Below the pieces are notes generated by a model. It was not told the origin of the DNA. It made no database searches and was given only the letters and a program-made list of their open reading frames with translations. 64,000 bases of DNA from Clostridium sp. UBA1056. GTDB taxonomy: Bacteria > Bacillota > Clostridia > Clostridiales > Clostridiaceae. Both the position numbers and the translations under genes were made by a program. The stretch spans positions 1 to 64,000 of the forward strand of contig DCDL01000015.1 in assembly GCA_002316385.1 (NCBI GenBank). Direction: 5' to 3'. The first letter of the stretch is position 1; each line of letters begins with the position of its first letter. Positions 36,034 through 44,638 of this stretch are shown one piece after another.

Positions 36034-37015
36034 TAACTATCACTTGGAAATTATGAAGCTTTATGATGAAATAAAAGAAAAACAAAAGAATGCTCTAGGG
36101 TCAAGAAAAGCTGAAGTAAAAAAACGTGTTCCTGAAATAGATGAGATTGAAAATCGCATTGGAAAACTATGTATTAAAGTTTCCTTAGCAGCTTTTCAAG
36201 ATTCTAATAATAGGGACCATCATTTAAAAGAATTAAAAGAAGATATAACTAATCTAAGAGTTAAAAAGTCTGAACTCTTAGTATCTAACGGTTATCCTTT
36301 AGATTATCTAGATATTCATTATAACTGTAATAAATGTAAGGATACTGGATTTATAGGATTGAAAAAATGCAGTTGCTATAAACAAAAACTTAATAGTATC
36401 TATTATAGAAATAGTGATTTATTTATAGTTTCTGATGATCATAATTTTGCCAATTTTAATATGGACTTTTTCATTGATAAAAAAAATGGACGTGAAAAAT
36501 TTAGTCCTAAAGAAAATATGAAGAATATAGTAAATCAGTGCCTTAGATATATGGAAAATTTTGATTCCACTTCCGAAAATCTTCTTTTCTATGGTAATCC
36601 AGGCACAGGAAAAACATTTTTATCTCATTGTATAGCAAAAGAATTAATAGACAATGGATACTTTATAGTATATAGGACTTCTGAAGAATTAATTAAAAAC
36701 TTAAAGGACATAAGATTTAATAGTAACGTAACTCTAGAAGATCACTTAATTAATTGCGACTTACTTATAATAGATGACTTGGGTACAGAAGTCTCATCTG
36801 AGTTCGCTATATCTGAGTTATTTAATCTTCTAAACACTAAGCTATTAAGAAACAAGAAAATGTTGATTTCTAGTAACTTTTCTTTAGATGAATTATTATC
36901 TATCTATTCAGAAAGAATTACATCTAGACTTTTTGGTAATTTTACTTTATTTAAGTTTTATGGTGACGATATAAGACTTCAAAAAAGCTTAAATAGTAAA
37001 ACATCATCTAAATAA
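36026..37015 (+). CDS. DnaI/DnaC-type replicative helicase loader ATPase
   Basis: A 329-residue AAA+ ATPase. A helical N-terminus (1-95) is followed by a zinc-binding cluster with Cys101, Cys104, Cys115 and Cys117 (CNKCKDTGFIGLKKCSC). The ATPase domain has Walker A GNPGTGKT (190-197), Walker B LLIIDDLG and an arginine-finger region SERITSRL. This is the arrangement of Bacillus DnaI. It loads DnaB onto DNA with DnaD. Its start lies inside the 3' end of the DnaD-type gene, so the two are translationally coupled. Confidence 0.88.
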   Translation: MTNNYHLEIMKLYDEIKEKQKNALGSRKAEVKKRVPEIDEIENRIGKLCIKVSLAAFQDSNNRDHHLKELKEDITNLRVKKSELLVSNGYPLDYLDIHYNCNKCKDTGFIGLKKCSCYKQKLNSIYYRNSDLFIVSDDHNFANFNMDFFIDKKNGREKFSPKENMKNIVNQCLRYMENFDSTSENLLFYGNPGTGKTFLSHCIAKELIDNGYFIVYRTSEELIKNLKDIRFNSNVTLEDHLINCDLLIIDDLGTEVSSEFAISELFNLLNTKLLRNKKMLISSNFSLDELLSIYSERITSRLFGNFTLFKFYGDDIRLQKSLNSKTSSK

Positions 37016-37025
37016 ATTCATAAAG

Positions 37026-37067
37026 AAACATCCTAACTTATATATACATTAAGTTAGGATGTTTTTT
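37026..37067 (+). terminator. Rho-independent terminator after helicase loader gene
   Basis: A 15-bp stem AAACATCCTAACTTA / TAAGTTAGGATGTTT (37026-37040 with 37050-37064) is followed by TTT and then GTTT. It ends the dnaD-dnaI type operon. Confidence 0.85.
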
Positions 37068-37072
37068 GTTTA

Positions 37073-37125
37073 AGGCATCTTCAAAAAATAGATAAGTCAG
37101 AATGCTCGTATATTTTCAGATGTCT
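37073..37125 (-). mobile_element. MITE-like element family A, copy 3 (inverted, internally deleted)
   Basis: Only the two ends remain. AGGCATCTTCAAAAAATAGATAAGTCAG continues to AATGCTCG, which is the reverse complement of the right end of copies 1 and 2. It is then joined to TATTTTCAGATGTCT, the reverse complement of the left end. The interior of about 105 bp is missing. Like copy 2, it lies between a terminator and the 3' end of a convergent gene, and its terminus overlaps that gene's stop codon (dinB, 37124-37126). Confidence 0.6.
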
Positions 37126-38389
37126 AAAAGGAATCATAAAGACCTCCCATCATTAAATAGTCTTCGTCCTTTTCTTTTTCCAAAATATTTCTATCATTTG
37201 AGTCTATAAAAGTTGACCTTATTATAGATGAATCTCCATACTTATCTCTTATTTTATCTATAGTATTATCTAATACTCTTTGTTTATCTATTTTTTCATC
37301 ATCAAATAAAGATTTTTGATATATAGTATTATCACTTAATTTAGTTACTCTAACTCCTAATAATCTTATAGGTTCCCTACGCCACATTTCATTAAAAATT
37401 ACCTTTACTAACTTAAAAATTTCCTCAGTAGAATCTGTTGGTACTAATAGCTTTTTTTGATGCGAATAGTTTGTAAATACATTAGACTTTATTGATACAA
37501 CTACAATTCCACATAAAGATTTATTTGCTCTAAGCCGCTTAGCTACACTTTCTGTAAGTGACAATAATACCTTTAAAGCTTCTTCTATGTTTAAAATATC
37601 TTTACTTGTAGTAGTTGAGTTCCCTATTCCTTTTACATCTACATAGTTATCACAATTTATAGGGGAACTATCTATTCCGTTGGCATATCCATAAATTACA
37701 TTTGCATAGCTTTTAAATATATTTCTCAGAATGTTCAGATTATAATTTGCTAAATCTCCAATAGTGAATATATTTAGATCTGTAAGTTTTTTTTCAGCAG
37801 CCTTTCCAACCATGAATAAATCACCAACCTTAAGTGGCCACATCTTTGTTTTTACTTGTTCTTTAAATAATGTATGAATAGAATTCTTTTTTGAAAAATC
37901 ACTAGCCATTTTAGCTAGTAATTTATTATTTCCTATTCCTATATTCACAGTAAACCCTAAATCTTTTTCTATTTTATTTTTAATCTCCTTAGCCTTATCC
38001 ATGTAATCATACTTAAAATGACTTGCATCCATGAATACTTCATCTATTGAGTATCTTTCAATGAAAGCAGAATACGGCTTTAATAGTTCAAACATATCAT
38101 TACTAAATTTTCTATATAATCTATGCTCTGGTGGGTAAACTTTTAATTGAGGACATTTCTTTAAGGCCGCTACAATAGGCTCTCCAGTTATTATATTGAA
38201 TTTTTTAGCTGGAATTGATTTTGCTAAAACTACACCTCGCCTATCTTCTATACTTCCCCCTATTATGGAAGGAATTTTTCTTATATCTATTAAACTTTCT
38301 CCGCATCTCAATAAATTTATAGCTGTCCATGATAGAAATGCAGAATTAACATCTATATGAAATATTACTCTTTCTGCCTCTTTCTCCAC
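37124..38389 (-). CDS. dinB: DNA polymerase IV / Y-family polymerase
   Basis: A 421-residue Y-family translesion polymerase. Catalytic acidic residues are in VIFHIDVNSAF and RYSIDEVFMD; the NIGIGNNKLLAKMASD palm helix, helix-hairpin-helix (MVGKAAEKKL) and a little-finger domain follow. A C-terminal QKSLFDDE stretch resembles a beta-clamp-binding motif. The frame opens at GTG 38398, but AGGATG is only suitably spaced (8 bases) for the GTG at 38389, which I chose. A LexA-type box sits in its promoter, so SOS control is expected. The 3' end touches repeat copy 3. Confidence 0.87.
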   Translation of the reverse strand: MEKEAERVIFHIDVNSAFLSWTAINLLRCGESLIDIRKIPSIIGGSIEDRRGVVLAKSIPAKKFNIITGEPIVAALKKCPQLKVYPPEHRLYRKFSNDMFELLKPYSAFIERYSIDEVFMDASHFKYDYMDKAKEIKNKIEKDLGFTVNIGIGNNKLLAKMASDFSKKNSIHTLFKEQVKTKMWPLKVGDLFMVGKAAEKKLTDLNIFTIGDLANYNLNILRNIFKSYANVIYGYANGIDSSPINCDNYVDVKGIGNSTTTSKDILNIEEALKVLLSLTESVAKRLRANKSLCGIVVVSIKSNVFTNYSHQKKLLVPTDSTEEIFKLVKVIFNEMWRREPIRLLGVRVTKLSDNTIYQKSLFDDEKIDKQRVLDNTIDKIRDKYGDSSIIRSTFIDSNDRNILEKEKDEDYLMMGGLYDSF

Positions 38390-38423
38390 AAATATCACAT
38401 CCTAAAAATTAATTTACGCTTTT

Positions 38424-38452
38424 ATTTTAACGAACAAATATTCGTTTGTAAA
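38424..38452 (-). promoter_or_regulatory. dinB promoter with LexA box in the spacer
   Basis: Read on the minus strand: TTTACA (38447-38452), a 17-base spacer, TAAAAT (38424-38429). The spacer is filled by CGAATATTTGTTCG (38431-38444), one mismatch from the Gram-positive SOS box CGAACnnnnGTTCG. Bound LexA would exclude RNA polymerase. Confidence 0.75.
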
Positions 38453-38570
38453 GATATAATTATAGCACTTATAGTTTATTTCTAATAAATATATTTTAGA
38501 GCTAACTTGAATAAATTTATAATTTATCATGATAAAAGTAGAATATATAATTCATTTTTATTAGCAATTC

Positions 38571-38608
38571 AAAAAAATAAAAAAAGATTCTGAATTAATT
38601 CAGAATCT
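38571..38608 (-). terminator. Terminator of the tRNA operon
   Basis: A perfect 24-bp palindrome, AGATTCTGAATT / AATTCAGAATCT (38585-38608), is followed on the minus strand by a long T-rich run. It starts right after the CCA of tRNA-Thr. Confidence 0.85.
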
Positions 38609-38683
38609 TGGAGCTGGCAATAGGAATCGAACCTACAACCTGCTGATTACAAATCAGCTGCTCTACCGTTGAGCCATGCCAGC
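38609..38683 (-). tRNA. tRNA-Thr (anticodon TGT)
   Basis: 75 bases with encoded CCA. The acceptor stem GCTGGCA pairs with TGCCAGC. The anticodon loop reads TTTGTAA with anticodon TGT, and the T arm contains GGTTCGATTCC. It is the last tRNA in a four-gene operon. Confidence 0.95.
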
Positions 38684-38688
38684 ATAAA

Positions 38689-38765
38689 TGGCGACCCAGA
38701 AGGGACTCGAACCCTCGACCTCCGGCGTGACAGGCCGGCACTCTAACCAACTGAGCCACTGGGCC
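38689..38765 (-). tRNA. tRNA-Asp (anticodon GTC)
   Basis: 77 bases with encoded CCA. The acceptor stem GGCCCAG pairs with CTGGGTC. The anticodon stem-loop is CCGGCCTGTCACGCCGG with anticodon GTC, and the T arm contains GGTTCGAGTCC. It is third in the operon, five bases from tRNA-Thr. Confidence 0.95.
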
Positions 38766-38778
38766 ACATTAAATTATG

Positions 38779-38854
38779 TGGTGGTCGCAACAGGGATCGA
38801 ACCTGTGACCCCCTGCTTGTAAGGCAGGTGCTCTCCCAGCTGAGCTATGCGACC
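38779..38854 (-). tRNA. tRNA-Val (anticodon TAC)
   Basis: 76 bases with encoded CCA. The acceptor stem GGTCGCA pairs with TGCGACC. The anticodon stem-loop CCTGCCTTACAAGCAGG gives anticodon TAC, and the T arm contains GGTTCGATCCC. It is second in the operon. Confidence 0.95.
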
Positions 38855-38859
38855 TAGTA

Positions 38860-38934
38860 TGGTGACTCCTAGGGGAATCGAACCCCTGTTACCACCGTGA
38901 AAGGGTGGTGTCTTGACCGCTTGACCAAGGAGCC
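38860..38934 (-). tRNA. tRNA-Glu (anticodon TTC)
   Basis: 75 bases with encoded CCA. The acceptor stem GGCTCCT pairs with AGGAGTC (one G-T pair). The anticodon stem-loop CCACCCTTTCACGGTGG gives anticodon TTC, and the T arm contains GGTTCGATTCC. It is first tRNA after the promoter. Confidence 0.95.
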
Positions 38935-38978
38935 ATATGTCATTTTACTTTTGTTTGCCGGGCCATCCGACATTTATT

Positions 38979-39007
38979 ATAATACAAAAATTTTAAACCT
39001 TTGTCAA
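38979..39007 (-). promoter_or_regulatory. Sigma-A promoter of the tRNA operon
   Basis: Read on the minus strand: TTGACA (39002-39007), 17 bases, TATTAT (38979-38984), about 45 bases before tRNA-Glu. The short leader contains GGCCCGGCAAAC, GC-rich for this genome. It is a consensus -35, as expected for stable-RNA genes. Confidence 0.8.
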
Positions 39008-39202
39008 CAAAATTTCAAAAATATTTTTTTTTATTTTTTTCTGCAAATTTTTATATGTAAAATATATTGTTTATTTCTATATTATAATTTAATCATAACC
39101 TTATATTTATAGTTTCAATATATAGTATAATTTTATATACTATAGTTAATATATTAATTAGTATGTTAAAAAATATATTTAAAGACTTGAGGTGATTTTA
39201 TT

Positions 39203-40453
39203 TTGTATCATGACTTAATTATTGTTGGTGCTGGATCCTGTGGTATAGTCTCTGCAATTAAAGCAAGTGATTTAGGCATAGATGTAGCAATAATAGATGG
39301 TAGTGATAGAATAGGTAGAAAACTATTAACTACTGGTAACGGACGTTGTAACTTAACTAACGAGAATTTAACATTATCGAGATTTCATAGTGATAATGAC
39401 AATTTCTTTAAAGATATTATTAATACTTATGATTTAGAATACACTCTTAATTTTTTTAAGTCTATAGGGATATATACATGTACATTAGAATCTGGGAAAA
39501 TATACCCTTTATCTCTACAGGCTTCTTCCGTAATAGATATACTTAGAATGAATTTATCTGAGAGAAATATACCCACTTATATGGATGAAAAAGTTCTTAA
39601 TATTACTAAAACAAAAAAAGGACTCTTTGAAGTCATTACTTCTTCTAATACATACACCTGTAAAAAAATTCTCTTATGTACTGGAGGAAAAAGTTATGTT
39701 AAAACTGGCTCTGATGGCTCTGGTTATAAATTAGCTAAAAATCTTGAACATGGTATAGTAAAATGTACTCCTGGTATAGTTCAGCTAAGGTTAAATTATG
39801 ATAGACTTAAAGCTATTTCTGGAGTTAAATTTGAAAGTCACTGTAATATAGAGGTAGATGGTGAAGTTAAAAGGCAAGAGTTCGGTGAAATTTTATTCAC
39901 CGATTATGGTATATCAGGACCTCCAATTCTGCAACTTAGTAGAATTGCATCTAAAGGAGTTTTAAATAAATCATTAGTTTATATAAATGTAAATTTACTA
40001 AATTCAGATTATGACCATATACTAGATTTCTTTGAAACACACTTTGCAGTATTTTCATATAGAAGTATCTCAGATAATCTAATAGGCATTATAAATAAAA
40101 AGCTTATTCCTATTATCTTAAAAGAATGCGGAATCACTGATATTCATATACCTACATATTCCGTAGAATATGAATATAGATATAGACTTTATAAACTTTT
40201 ATGCGATTGGAAGTTTGAAGTTACTGATACTAACTCTTTTGAAAATGCTCAGGTTACTGTAGGGGGAATAGATACTAGGGAAGTAAATCCTATAACTTTG
40301 GAATCTAAATTAACTTCTGGCTTATACTTTGGTGGTGAAATACTGGACATCGATGGTGATTGTGGTGGGTTTAATCTACAATGGTGCTGGAGCTCGTCTA
40401 GCGCCGCTGTAAAGGGTATTTATGACTCTCTAAGGGGTAATGTTCCCAAATAA
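39203..40453 (+). CDS. HI0933/BaiN-family FAD-binding oxidoreductase
   Basis: A 416-residue flavoprotein. It has the N-terminal FAD motif IIVGAGSCGIVSAI, the family signature GRKLLTTGNGRCNLTN, the middle LCTGGKSYVKTGSDGSGY and the C-terminal GGIDTREVNPITLESK and GGEILDIDGDCGGFNLQWCWSS motifs (shortened). HI0933/BaiN-type proteins are NAD(P)/FAD-dependent; BaiN was linked to bile-acid ring reduction, but most homologues have no known substrate. The start is TTG at 39203 with GAGGTGA upstream, since no ATG fits the full N-terminus. It is monocistronic and convergent with purA. Confidence 0.83.
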   Translation: MYHDLIIVGAGSCGIVSAIKASDLGIDVAIIDGSDRIGRKLLTTGNGRCNLTNENLTLSRFHSDNDNFFKDIINTYDLEYTLNFFKSIGIYTCTLESGKIYPLSLQASSVIDILRMNLSERNIPTYMDEKVLNITKTKKGLFEVITSSNTYTCKKILLCTGGKSYVKTGSDGSGYKLAKNLEHGIVKCTPGIVQLRLNYDRLKAISGVKFESHCNIEVDGEVKRQEFGEILFTDYGISGPPILQLSRIASKGVLNKSLVYINVNLLNSDYDHILDFFETHFAVFSYRSISDNLIGIINKKLIPIILKECGITDIHIPTYSVEYEYRYRLYKLLCDWKFEVTDTNSFENAQVTVGGIDTREVNPITLESKLTSGLYFGGEILDIDGDCGGFNLQWCWSSSSAAVKGIYDSLRGNVPK

Positions 40454-40499
40454 AATTGGCATAACTATATGTCCTTTAAAGTTATAATTAATAGAGAAC

Positions 40500-40540
40500 A
40501 AAACTGATAAGAAATAAATTTATTTCTTATCAGTTTTTAA
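40500..40540. terminator. Bidirectional Rho-independent terminator
   Basis: A 17-bp stem AAAACTGATAAGAAATA / TATTTCTTATCAGTTTT (40500-40516 with 40521-40537) has a 4-base loop and A/T flanks on both sides. It separates the convergent FAD oxidoreductase (plus) and purA (minus) genes. Confidence 0.85.
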
Positions 40541-40570
40541 ACTTTATATCATATAAAATTAGCTATATAC

Positions 40571-41857
40571 CTATAGTTCTGCTATCCTCATAGTTTGGTC
40601 TCTCTTTGGTCCTACTGATATTATGGATATCTTAACACCAGTAAATTCTTCTATTCTCTTTAAGTATATCTTTGCATTTTGAGGAAGCTCTTCATATGCT
40701 CTAGAATCCTTTATGCTCTCATCCCATCCATCGAACTCCTCATACACAGGTTCACATTTTGCTAAATCTTCAAGGCTAGCTGGGAAGTAATCTATCACCT
40801 TTCCATCTAACTTATATCCTACACAAACTTTTATTTTATCAAGGCCTGCAAGTGTATCAATTTTTGTTATACCAAAACTAGTTAAACCAGAAACCCTAGC
40901 AGCACTTTTTAATATAACAAGATCAAGCCATCCACATCTTCTACTTCTTCCAGTAGTAACTCCATACTCAAACCCTTTTTCTCTTATCCAATCTCCAACT
41001 TCATTCTCTTGTTCTGTTGGGAAAGGCCCTTTTCCAACTCTAGTTGTATATCCTTTTACAATTCCTACAGCACTATCTATCATAGTTGGTCCTATACCAA
41101 CACCTGTGCATATACCACCAGCTACTGTATTAGAAGATGTTACATAAGGATATGAACCAAAGTCTATATCAAGAAGTGTTCCTTGTGCTCCCTCAAATAA
41201 TACGTTTTTATTAGCTTTTATACTATCAAATACTCTAACTGAAGCGTCATCTACATATGATTTTATTCTCTCACCATAAGCATTATATTTAACATAAATC
41301 TCTTCTAAATCTAGAGCTTCTCCACCATAAAGTTTAACTATTTGATCATTCTTTTCTGGTAGGTATTCTTCTAATTTAGCTCTTAAAACCTCTGGCTTAA
41401 TAAGATCACAAACTCTTATTCCACATCTTTCAACTTTATCAGTATAACATGGACCTATACCTTTTTTAGTAGTTCCTATGTCATTCTTTCCTCGTGATTC
41501 TTCTTTAAGAGCATCCAATATCTTATGATAAGGCATTATGACCTGAGCTCTATCACTTATAATTAATCTCTTAGGAGTTATATTTTCTCCTAATCCTTTT
41601 AAATAATCCATTTCTTTAAATAAAGCCTCTGGATCTACAACAACTCCGTTACCTATTACATTAAGTTTATCTTCATAAAGTATTCCTGATGGAATTAAGT
41701 GTAGTTTATATTCCTTCTCTCCTACTACTACAGTATGACCTGCATTATTTCCTCCCTGGAATCTAACAACTACATCTGCACTTTCTGCAAGATAGTCAGT
41801 CATTTTACCTTTTCCTTCATCTCCCCATTGAGCTCCTAATACTACAAATGATGACAT
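40571..41857 (-). CDS. purA: Adenylosuccinate synthetase
   Basis: A 428-residue GTP-dependent enzyme that joins IMP and aspartate, the first step from IMP to AMP. The P-loop-like GAQWGDEGKGK lies near the N-terminus (catalytic Asp and Lys), followed by NNAGHTVV with the catalytic His, and the IMP-binding GTTKKGIGPCY. The C-terminal end is GPKRDQTM. The frame opens at a GTG (41869), but GTGAGG is the ribosome-binding site for the ATG at 41857. It is probably co-transcribed with the FAD gene 46 bases upstream. Confidence 0.95.
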   Translation of the reverse strand: MSSFVVLGAQWGDEGKGKMTDYLAESADVVVRFQGGNNAGHTVVVGEKEYKLHLIPSGILYEDKLNVIGNGVVVDPEALFKEMDYLKGLGENITPKRLIISDRAQVIMPYHKILDALKEESRGKNDIGTTKKGIGPCYTDKVERCGIRVCDLIKPEVLRAKLEEYLPEKNDQIVKLYGGEALDLEEIYVKYNAYGERIKSYVDDASVRVFDSIKANKNVLFEGAQGTLLDIDFGSYPYVTSSNTVAGGICTGVGIGPTMIDSAVGIVKGYTTRVGKGPFPTEQENEVGDWIREKGFEYGVTTGRSRRCGWLDLVILKSAARVSGLTSFGITKIDTLAGLDKIKVCVGYKLDGKVIDYFPASLEDLAKCEPVYEEFDGWDESIKDSRAYEELPQNAKIYLKRIEEFTGVKISIISVGPKRDQTMRIAEL

Positions 41858-41903
41858 ACTTTTCCTCACTTTCTTTTACTTTATTAGTAAAACTTATTAT
41901 AAA

Positions 41904-43292
41904 TTAAAATAGCTCACTGTACTTATCATTTAATATTCTAGCAACATAAACTCCGCTAGCAGATGCTTGCGATAGTGAATGTGTAACTCCAGAGCCATCT
42001 CCTAATACGTAAAGGCTTTTAACTTTTGTTTCTAAATTATTATCCACTTCTATATTTGAATTGTAGAATTTAACTTCTACACCATATAACAATGTATCTT
42101 CATTAGCCGCTCCCGGCGCTATATTATCTAAAGCATATATCATCTCTATTATGGCATCTAATTGACGCTTAGGTATAACTAGGCTTAAATCTCCTGGTGT
42201 AGCTTTTAATGTTGGAATAGTAAAACTCTTATTCATTCTATGATCATTTGTTCTTCTACCTTGTACTAAATCACCAAATCTTTGAACTAATACTCCACCA
42301 CCTAACATATTGCTAAGCCTTGCTATGGATTCACCATATTCATTACTATTCTTAAATGGTTCTGTAAAATTATTAGTAACTAATAATGCAAAGTTTGTAT
42401 TTTCTGTATGAAGTTCTGGATTAGAATAACTATGACCATTTACTGTAACTATCCCATTGGTATTTTCACTAACTACCTCACCATGTGGGTTCATACAAAA
42501 TGTTCTAACTAAATCTCCATATTTCTTAGTTCTGTATACAACTTTACTTTCATATACTTTTTCTGTTATATGTTCAAATACAGCTGCAGGTAGTTCCACT
42601 CTAACCCCTATATCAACTCTGTTACTTCTACTCTCTATTCCAAGCTTAGTACAAACCTTAGCTATCCATTTAGACCCTGATCTTCCTGTTGCAACTATTA
42701 TATCCTTACATCTAAACTCTTCGTCATTAGTTTTTACAATAAATTCTTCACCTTGTTTTCCTATATCTATAACTTCTGTATTAAATTTCATTTCTATATT
42801 ATCTTTTATTTTATTATATATATTACCTAGTATTTTCACATTTCTATCAGTACCAAGATGTCTAACTTTAGCATCTAAAAGATGTAGGTCATGTTTAAGT
42901 GCCTCAGTTTTTAACGTGCTATCAGCAGTTGAATAAAGCTTTGCATCACTTCCACCATGATCGCATAATACCTTATCTACATAATACATAAGATCTAGAG
43001 CTTGTTGTCTACCTACATACTTATATAAATCTCCACCAAAGTTATTAGTTATATTATACTTACCATCTGAAAGACTTCCAGCACCACCGTAGCCATTCAT
43101 GATATCACAAGATTTACAATGGACACAAGACTTTACCTTTATCCCATCTATAGGACATTTTCTTTTTTCTAGCCTATTCCCTTTTTCTATCATTAGTACC
43201 TTAGCCTTTGAACCTAATACAGTTAACTCATAAGCGGCGAAAACCCCACTAGCTCCTGCACCAACAATTATAATATCATAATTTTTATACAT
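41904..43292 (-). CDS. Uncharacterised FAD-dependent dehydrogenase (COG2509-like)
   Basis: A 462-residue flavoprotein with the N-terminal GAGASGVFAAYEL FAD motif. It has a cysteine-rich insert (KCPIDGIKVKSCVHCKSCD, about residues 45-63), GYGGAGSLSDGKYN after it, and C-terminal LYVLGDGSGVTHSLSQASAS. The cysteine cluster could bind an iron-sulfur centre or zinc; this is inference. The family is widespread in Firmicutes and its substrate is unknown. The frame opens at GTG 43301, part of the site GGGGTGAT, so the ATG at 43292 is chosen. It is first gene of a unit with purA, behind a good promoter. Confidence 0.8.
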   Translation of the reverse strand: MYKNYDIIIVGAGASGVFAAYELTVLGSKAKVLMIEKGNRLEKRKCPIDGIKVKSCVHCKSCDIMNGYGGAGSLSDGKYNITNNFGGDLYKYVGRQQALDLMYYVDKVLCDHGGSDAKLYSTADSTLKTEALKHDLHLLDAKVRHLGTDRNVKILGNIYNKIKDNIEMKFNTEVIDIGKQGEEFIVKTNDEEFRCKDIIVATGRSGSKWIAKVCTKLGIESRSNRVDIGVRVELPAAVFEHITEKVYESKVVYRTKKYGDLVRTFCMNPHGEVVSENTNGIVTVNGHSYSNPELHTENTNFALLVTNNFTEPFKNSNEYGESIARLSNMLGGGVLVQRFGDLVQGRRTNDHRMNKSFTIPTLKATPGDLSLVIPKRQLDAIIEMIYALDNIAPGAANEDTLLYGVEVKFYNSNIEVDNNLETKVKSLYVLGDGSGVTHSLSQASASGVYVARILNDKYSELF

Positions 43293-43310
43293 GTTAATCA
43301 CCCCATAAAT

Positions 43311-43339
43311 ATCTTAACAAAGAGGAATAGTATTTTCAA
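43311..43339 (-). promoter_or_regulatory. Sigma-A promoter of the FAD-dehydrogenase/purA unit
   Basis: Read on the minus strand: TTGAAA (43334-43339), 17 bases, TAAGAT (43311-43316). Transcription would start about a dozen bases before the ATG at 43292, giving a very short leader. CGAA/TTCG words upstream (43348-43384) recall PurR boxes, but their spacing does not match and I do not call them. Confidence 0.6.
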
Positions 43340-43453
43340 CAAAAATACGAATGTTTTTTTGATGTTTCGAAAAATCCTTCGTCAAATTATTTCTTTAACA
43401 GTTTATTTTTCCCAACATTTATTTATCTTATTCTTCTTTAGAATATTTAACTT

Positions 43454-43503
43454 CATTTATCATAATAAATATAAATTAAACTTTATATTTATTATGATAA
43501 ATG
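43454..43503. repeat. 22-bp perfect inverted repeat with 6-base loop
   Basis: The arms run 43454-43475 and 43482-43503 (starting CATTTATCATAATAAATA) around the loop TTAAAC. No T run follows on either strand, so it is not a standard terminator. It lies in the 389-bp spacer between yhaM and the FAD gene, upstream of the latter's promoter. It could be an operator, an RNA-processing site or a relic of a small mobile element. Confidence 0.65.
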
Positions 43504-43611
43504 GCTTTATAACGTATTTTAAATGAGTTTATCTTTCTAATTAATAACTTCTTATTATTAAATACTTTTATGCCCAATATATTTATCTTTAATAAATTTA
43601 CTATAATATAA

Positions 43612-43662
43612 AATACAAGTATAAAAAGTGTAATATATCCCTCTAGAATATATTACACTTTT
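43612..43662 (-). terminator. Rho-independent terminator after yhaM
   Basis: Arms AAAAGTGTAATATAT and ATATATTACACTTTT (43624-43638 with 43648-43662) form a 15-bp stem. On the minus strand TTTTTATACTT follows. It lies 20 bases after the yhaM stop. Confidence 0.8.
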
Positions 43663-43681
43663 ATATTTATATTATTCGTAA

Positions 43682-44638
43682 TCATATGAATGATTTATAT
43701 ATACTTACTCCATCTAAACTATATACCTTTTCAGAGAATTCCCCTGGATTTAAATCTTTAGTAGCTTTACGCATATCATACATTCTAGCATCTAATACGT
43801 CTAAGTGATGTAACATTTCTGCTTCAGGTATCATCGGCTTCTTAGGACTTCCATACTCTGGTTCATAGTGATGTGTTAATATCATGTGTTGCAACAACAT
43901 AACTATTTCTTTATCTGCATTAACTTCCATAGCTGCAGTTTCAATTAAACTAATACCTTGTATTATATGTCCCAATAATTGACCCTCTGTACTATACTTA
44001 GATACAATTCCTAATTCACTAGATTCCATCTCCATGATTTTAGCTATATCATGGAGAATTATTCCTGAATACAGTAAATCCTTGTTTAAATAATTGTATA
44101 TATCTAATAACTTTTCTGCAGCCTTTAGCATAGTTGTTATATGATATAGAAGACCACCTTTAATTGCATGATGATTAGATTTTGCCGCTGGATAATGCAT
44201 TAGCTTATAACTTAACTTACTTATAATATTCTCAGTGATTCTTTTTATATCTTTATTTTCTATTTTTTCTATATAATCTAATAGAGTTTCAAACATATCT
44301 TCAGATTTATAAGGAGCAACTAGTATAAATTCATCTATATTAATATTATCTTCTACTGTAGAAGGCCTGATTTTCTCTACTTTTAACTGCAGCTTTCCTC
44401 TATATTCATTAACTACAGCTCTTACTTTTACAAGCATATTATCTTTTATTAAAGCTTCAATATTTTCATTACACTCCCATAGCTTTGCATTGATTTCTCC
44501 AGTTGAATCTATTAACATAAGATCTAAATATTTATTAGTAGTACTATTGTTAGTTATTTTGCACTCCGCATTCTTTACTAAGAAGAAATTTTCAATTCTA
44601 TCCCCTTTATTAAACTCACCAATTTTTTTATTTTCCAT
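43682..44638 (-). CDS. yhaM: 3'-5' exoribonuclease YhaM family
   Basis: A 318-residue protein. The N-terminal OB-fold nucleic-acid-binding domain spans about residues 15-90 (LMLIDSTGEINAKLWE). A HD phosphohydrolase domain follows at about 150-310, with metal-binding HHAIKGGLLYH, LHDIAK and the later HH (LTHHYEPEYG). YhaM degrades RNA, and single-stranded DNA in vitro, from the 3' end in Gram-positive bacteria. AAGGAG precedes the ATG. It is monocistronic between terminators. Confidence 0.87.
   Translation of the reverse strand: MENKKIGEFNKGDRIENFFLVKNAECKITNNSTTNKYLDLMLIDSTGEINAKLWECNENIEALIKDNMLVKVRAVVNEYRGKLQLKVEKIRPSTVEDNINIDEFILVAPYKSEDMFETLLDYIEKIENKDIKRITENIISKLSYKLMHYPAAKSNHHAIKGGLLYHITTMLKAAEKLLDIYNYLNKDLLYSGIILHDIAKIMEMESSELGIVSKYSTEGQLLGHIIQGISLIETAAMEVNADKEIVMLLQHMILTHHYEPEYGSPKKPMIPEAEMLHHLDVLDARMYDMRKATKDLNPGEFSEKVYSLDGVSIYKSFI

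Noticed and set aside
38897..39112. Plus-strand open frame of 71 codons
   Set aside because: It overlaps tRNA-Glu and the tRNA promoter; the translation is Phe/Tyr/Leu-rich noise.
42457..42936. Plus-strand open frame of 159 codons
   Set aside because: It is antisense to the FAD-dependent dehydrogenase; low-complexity Ser/Leu-rich translation typical of a shadow frame.
43348..43384. PurR-box-like CGAA/TTCG words upstream of the FAD-dehydrogenase/purA unit
   Set aside because: Only short half-site words match and the distance between them does not fit known PurR boxes.
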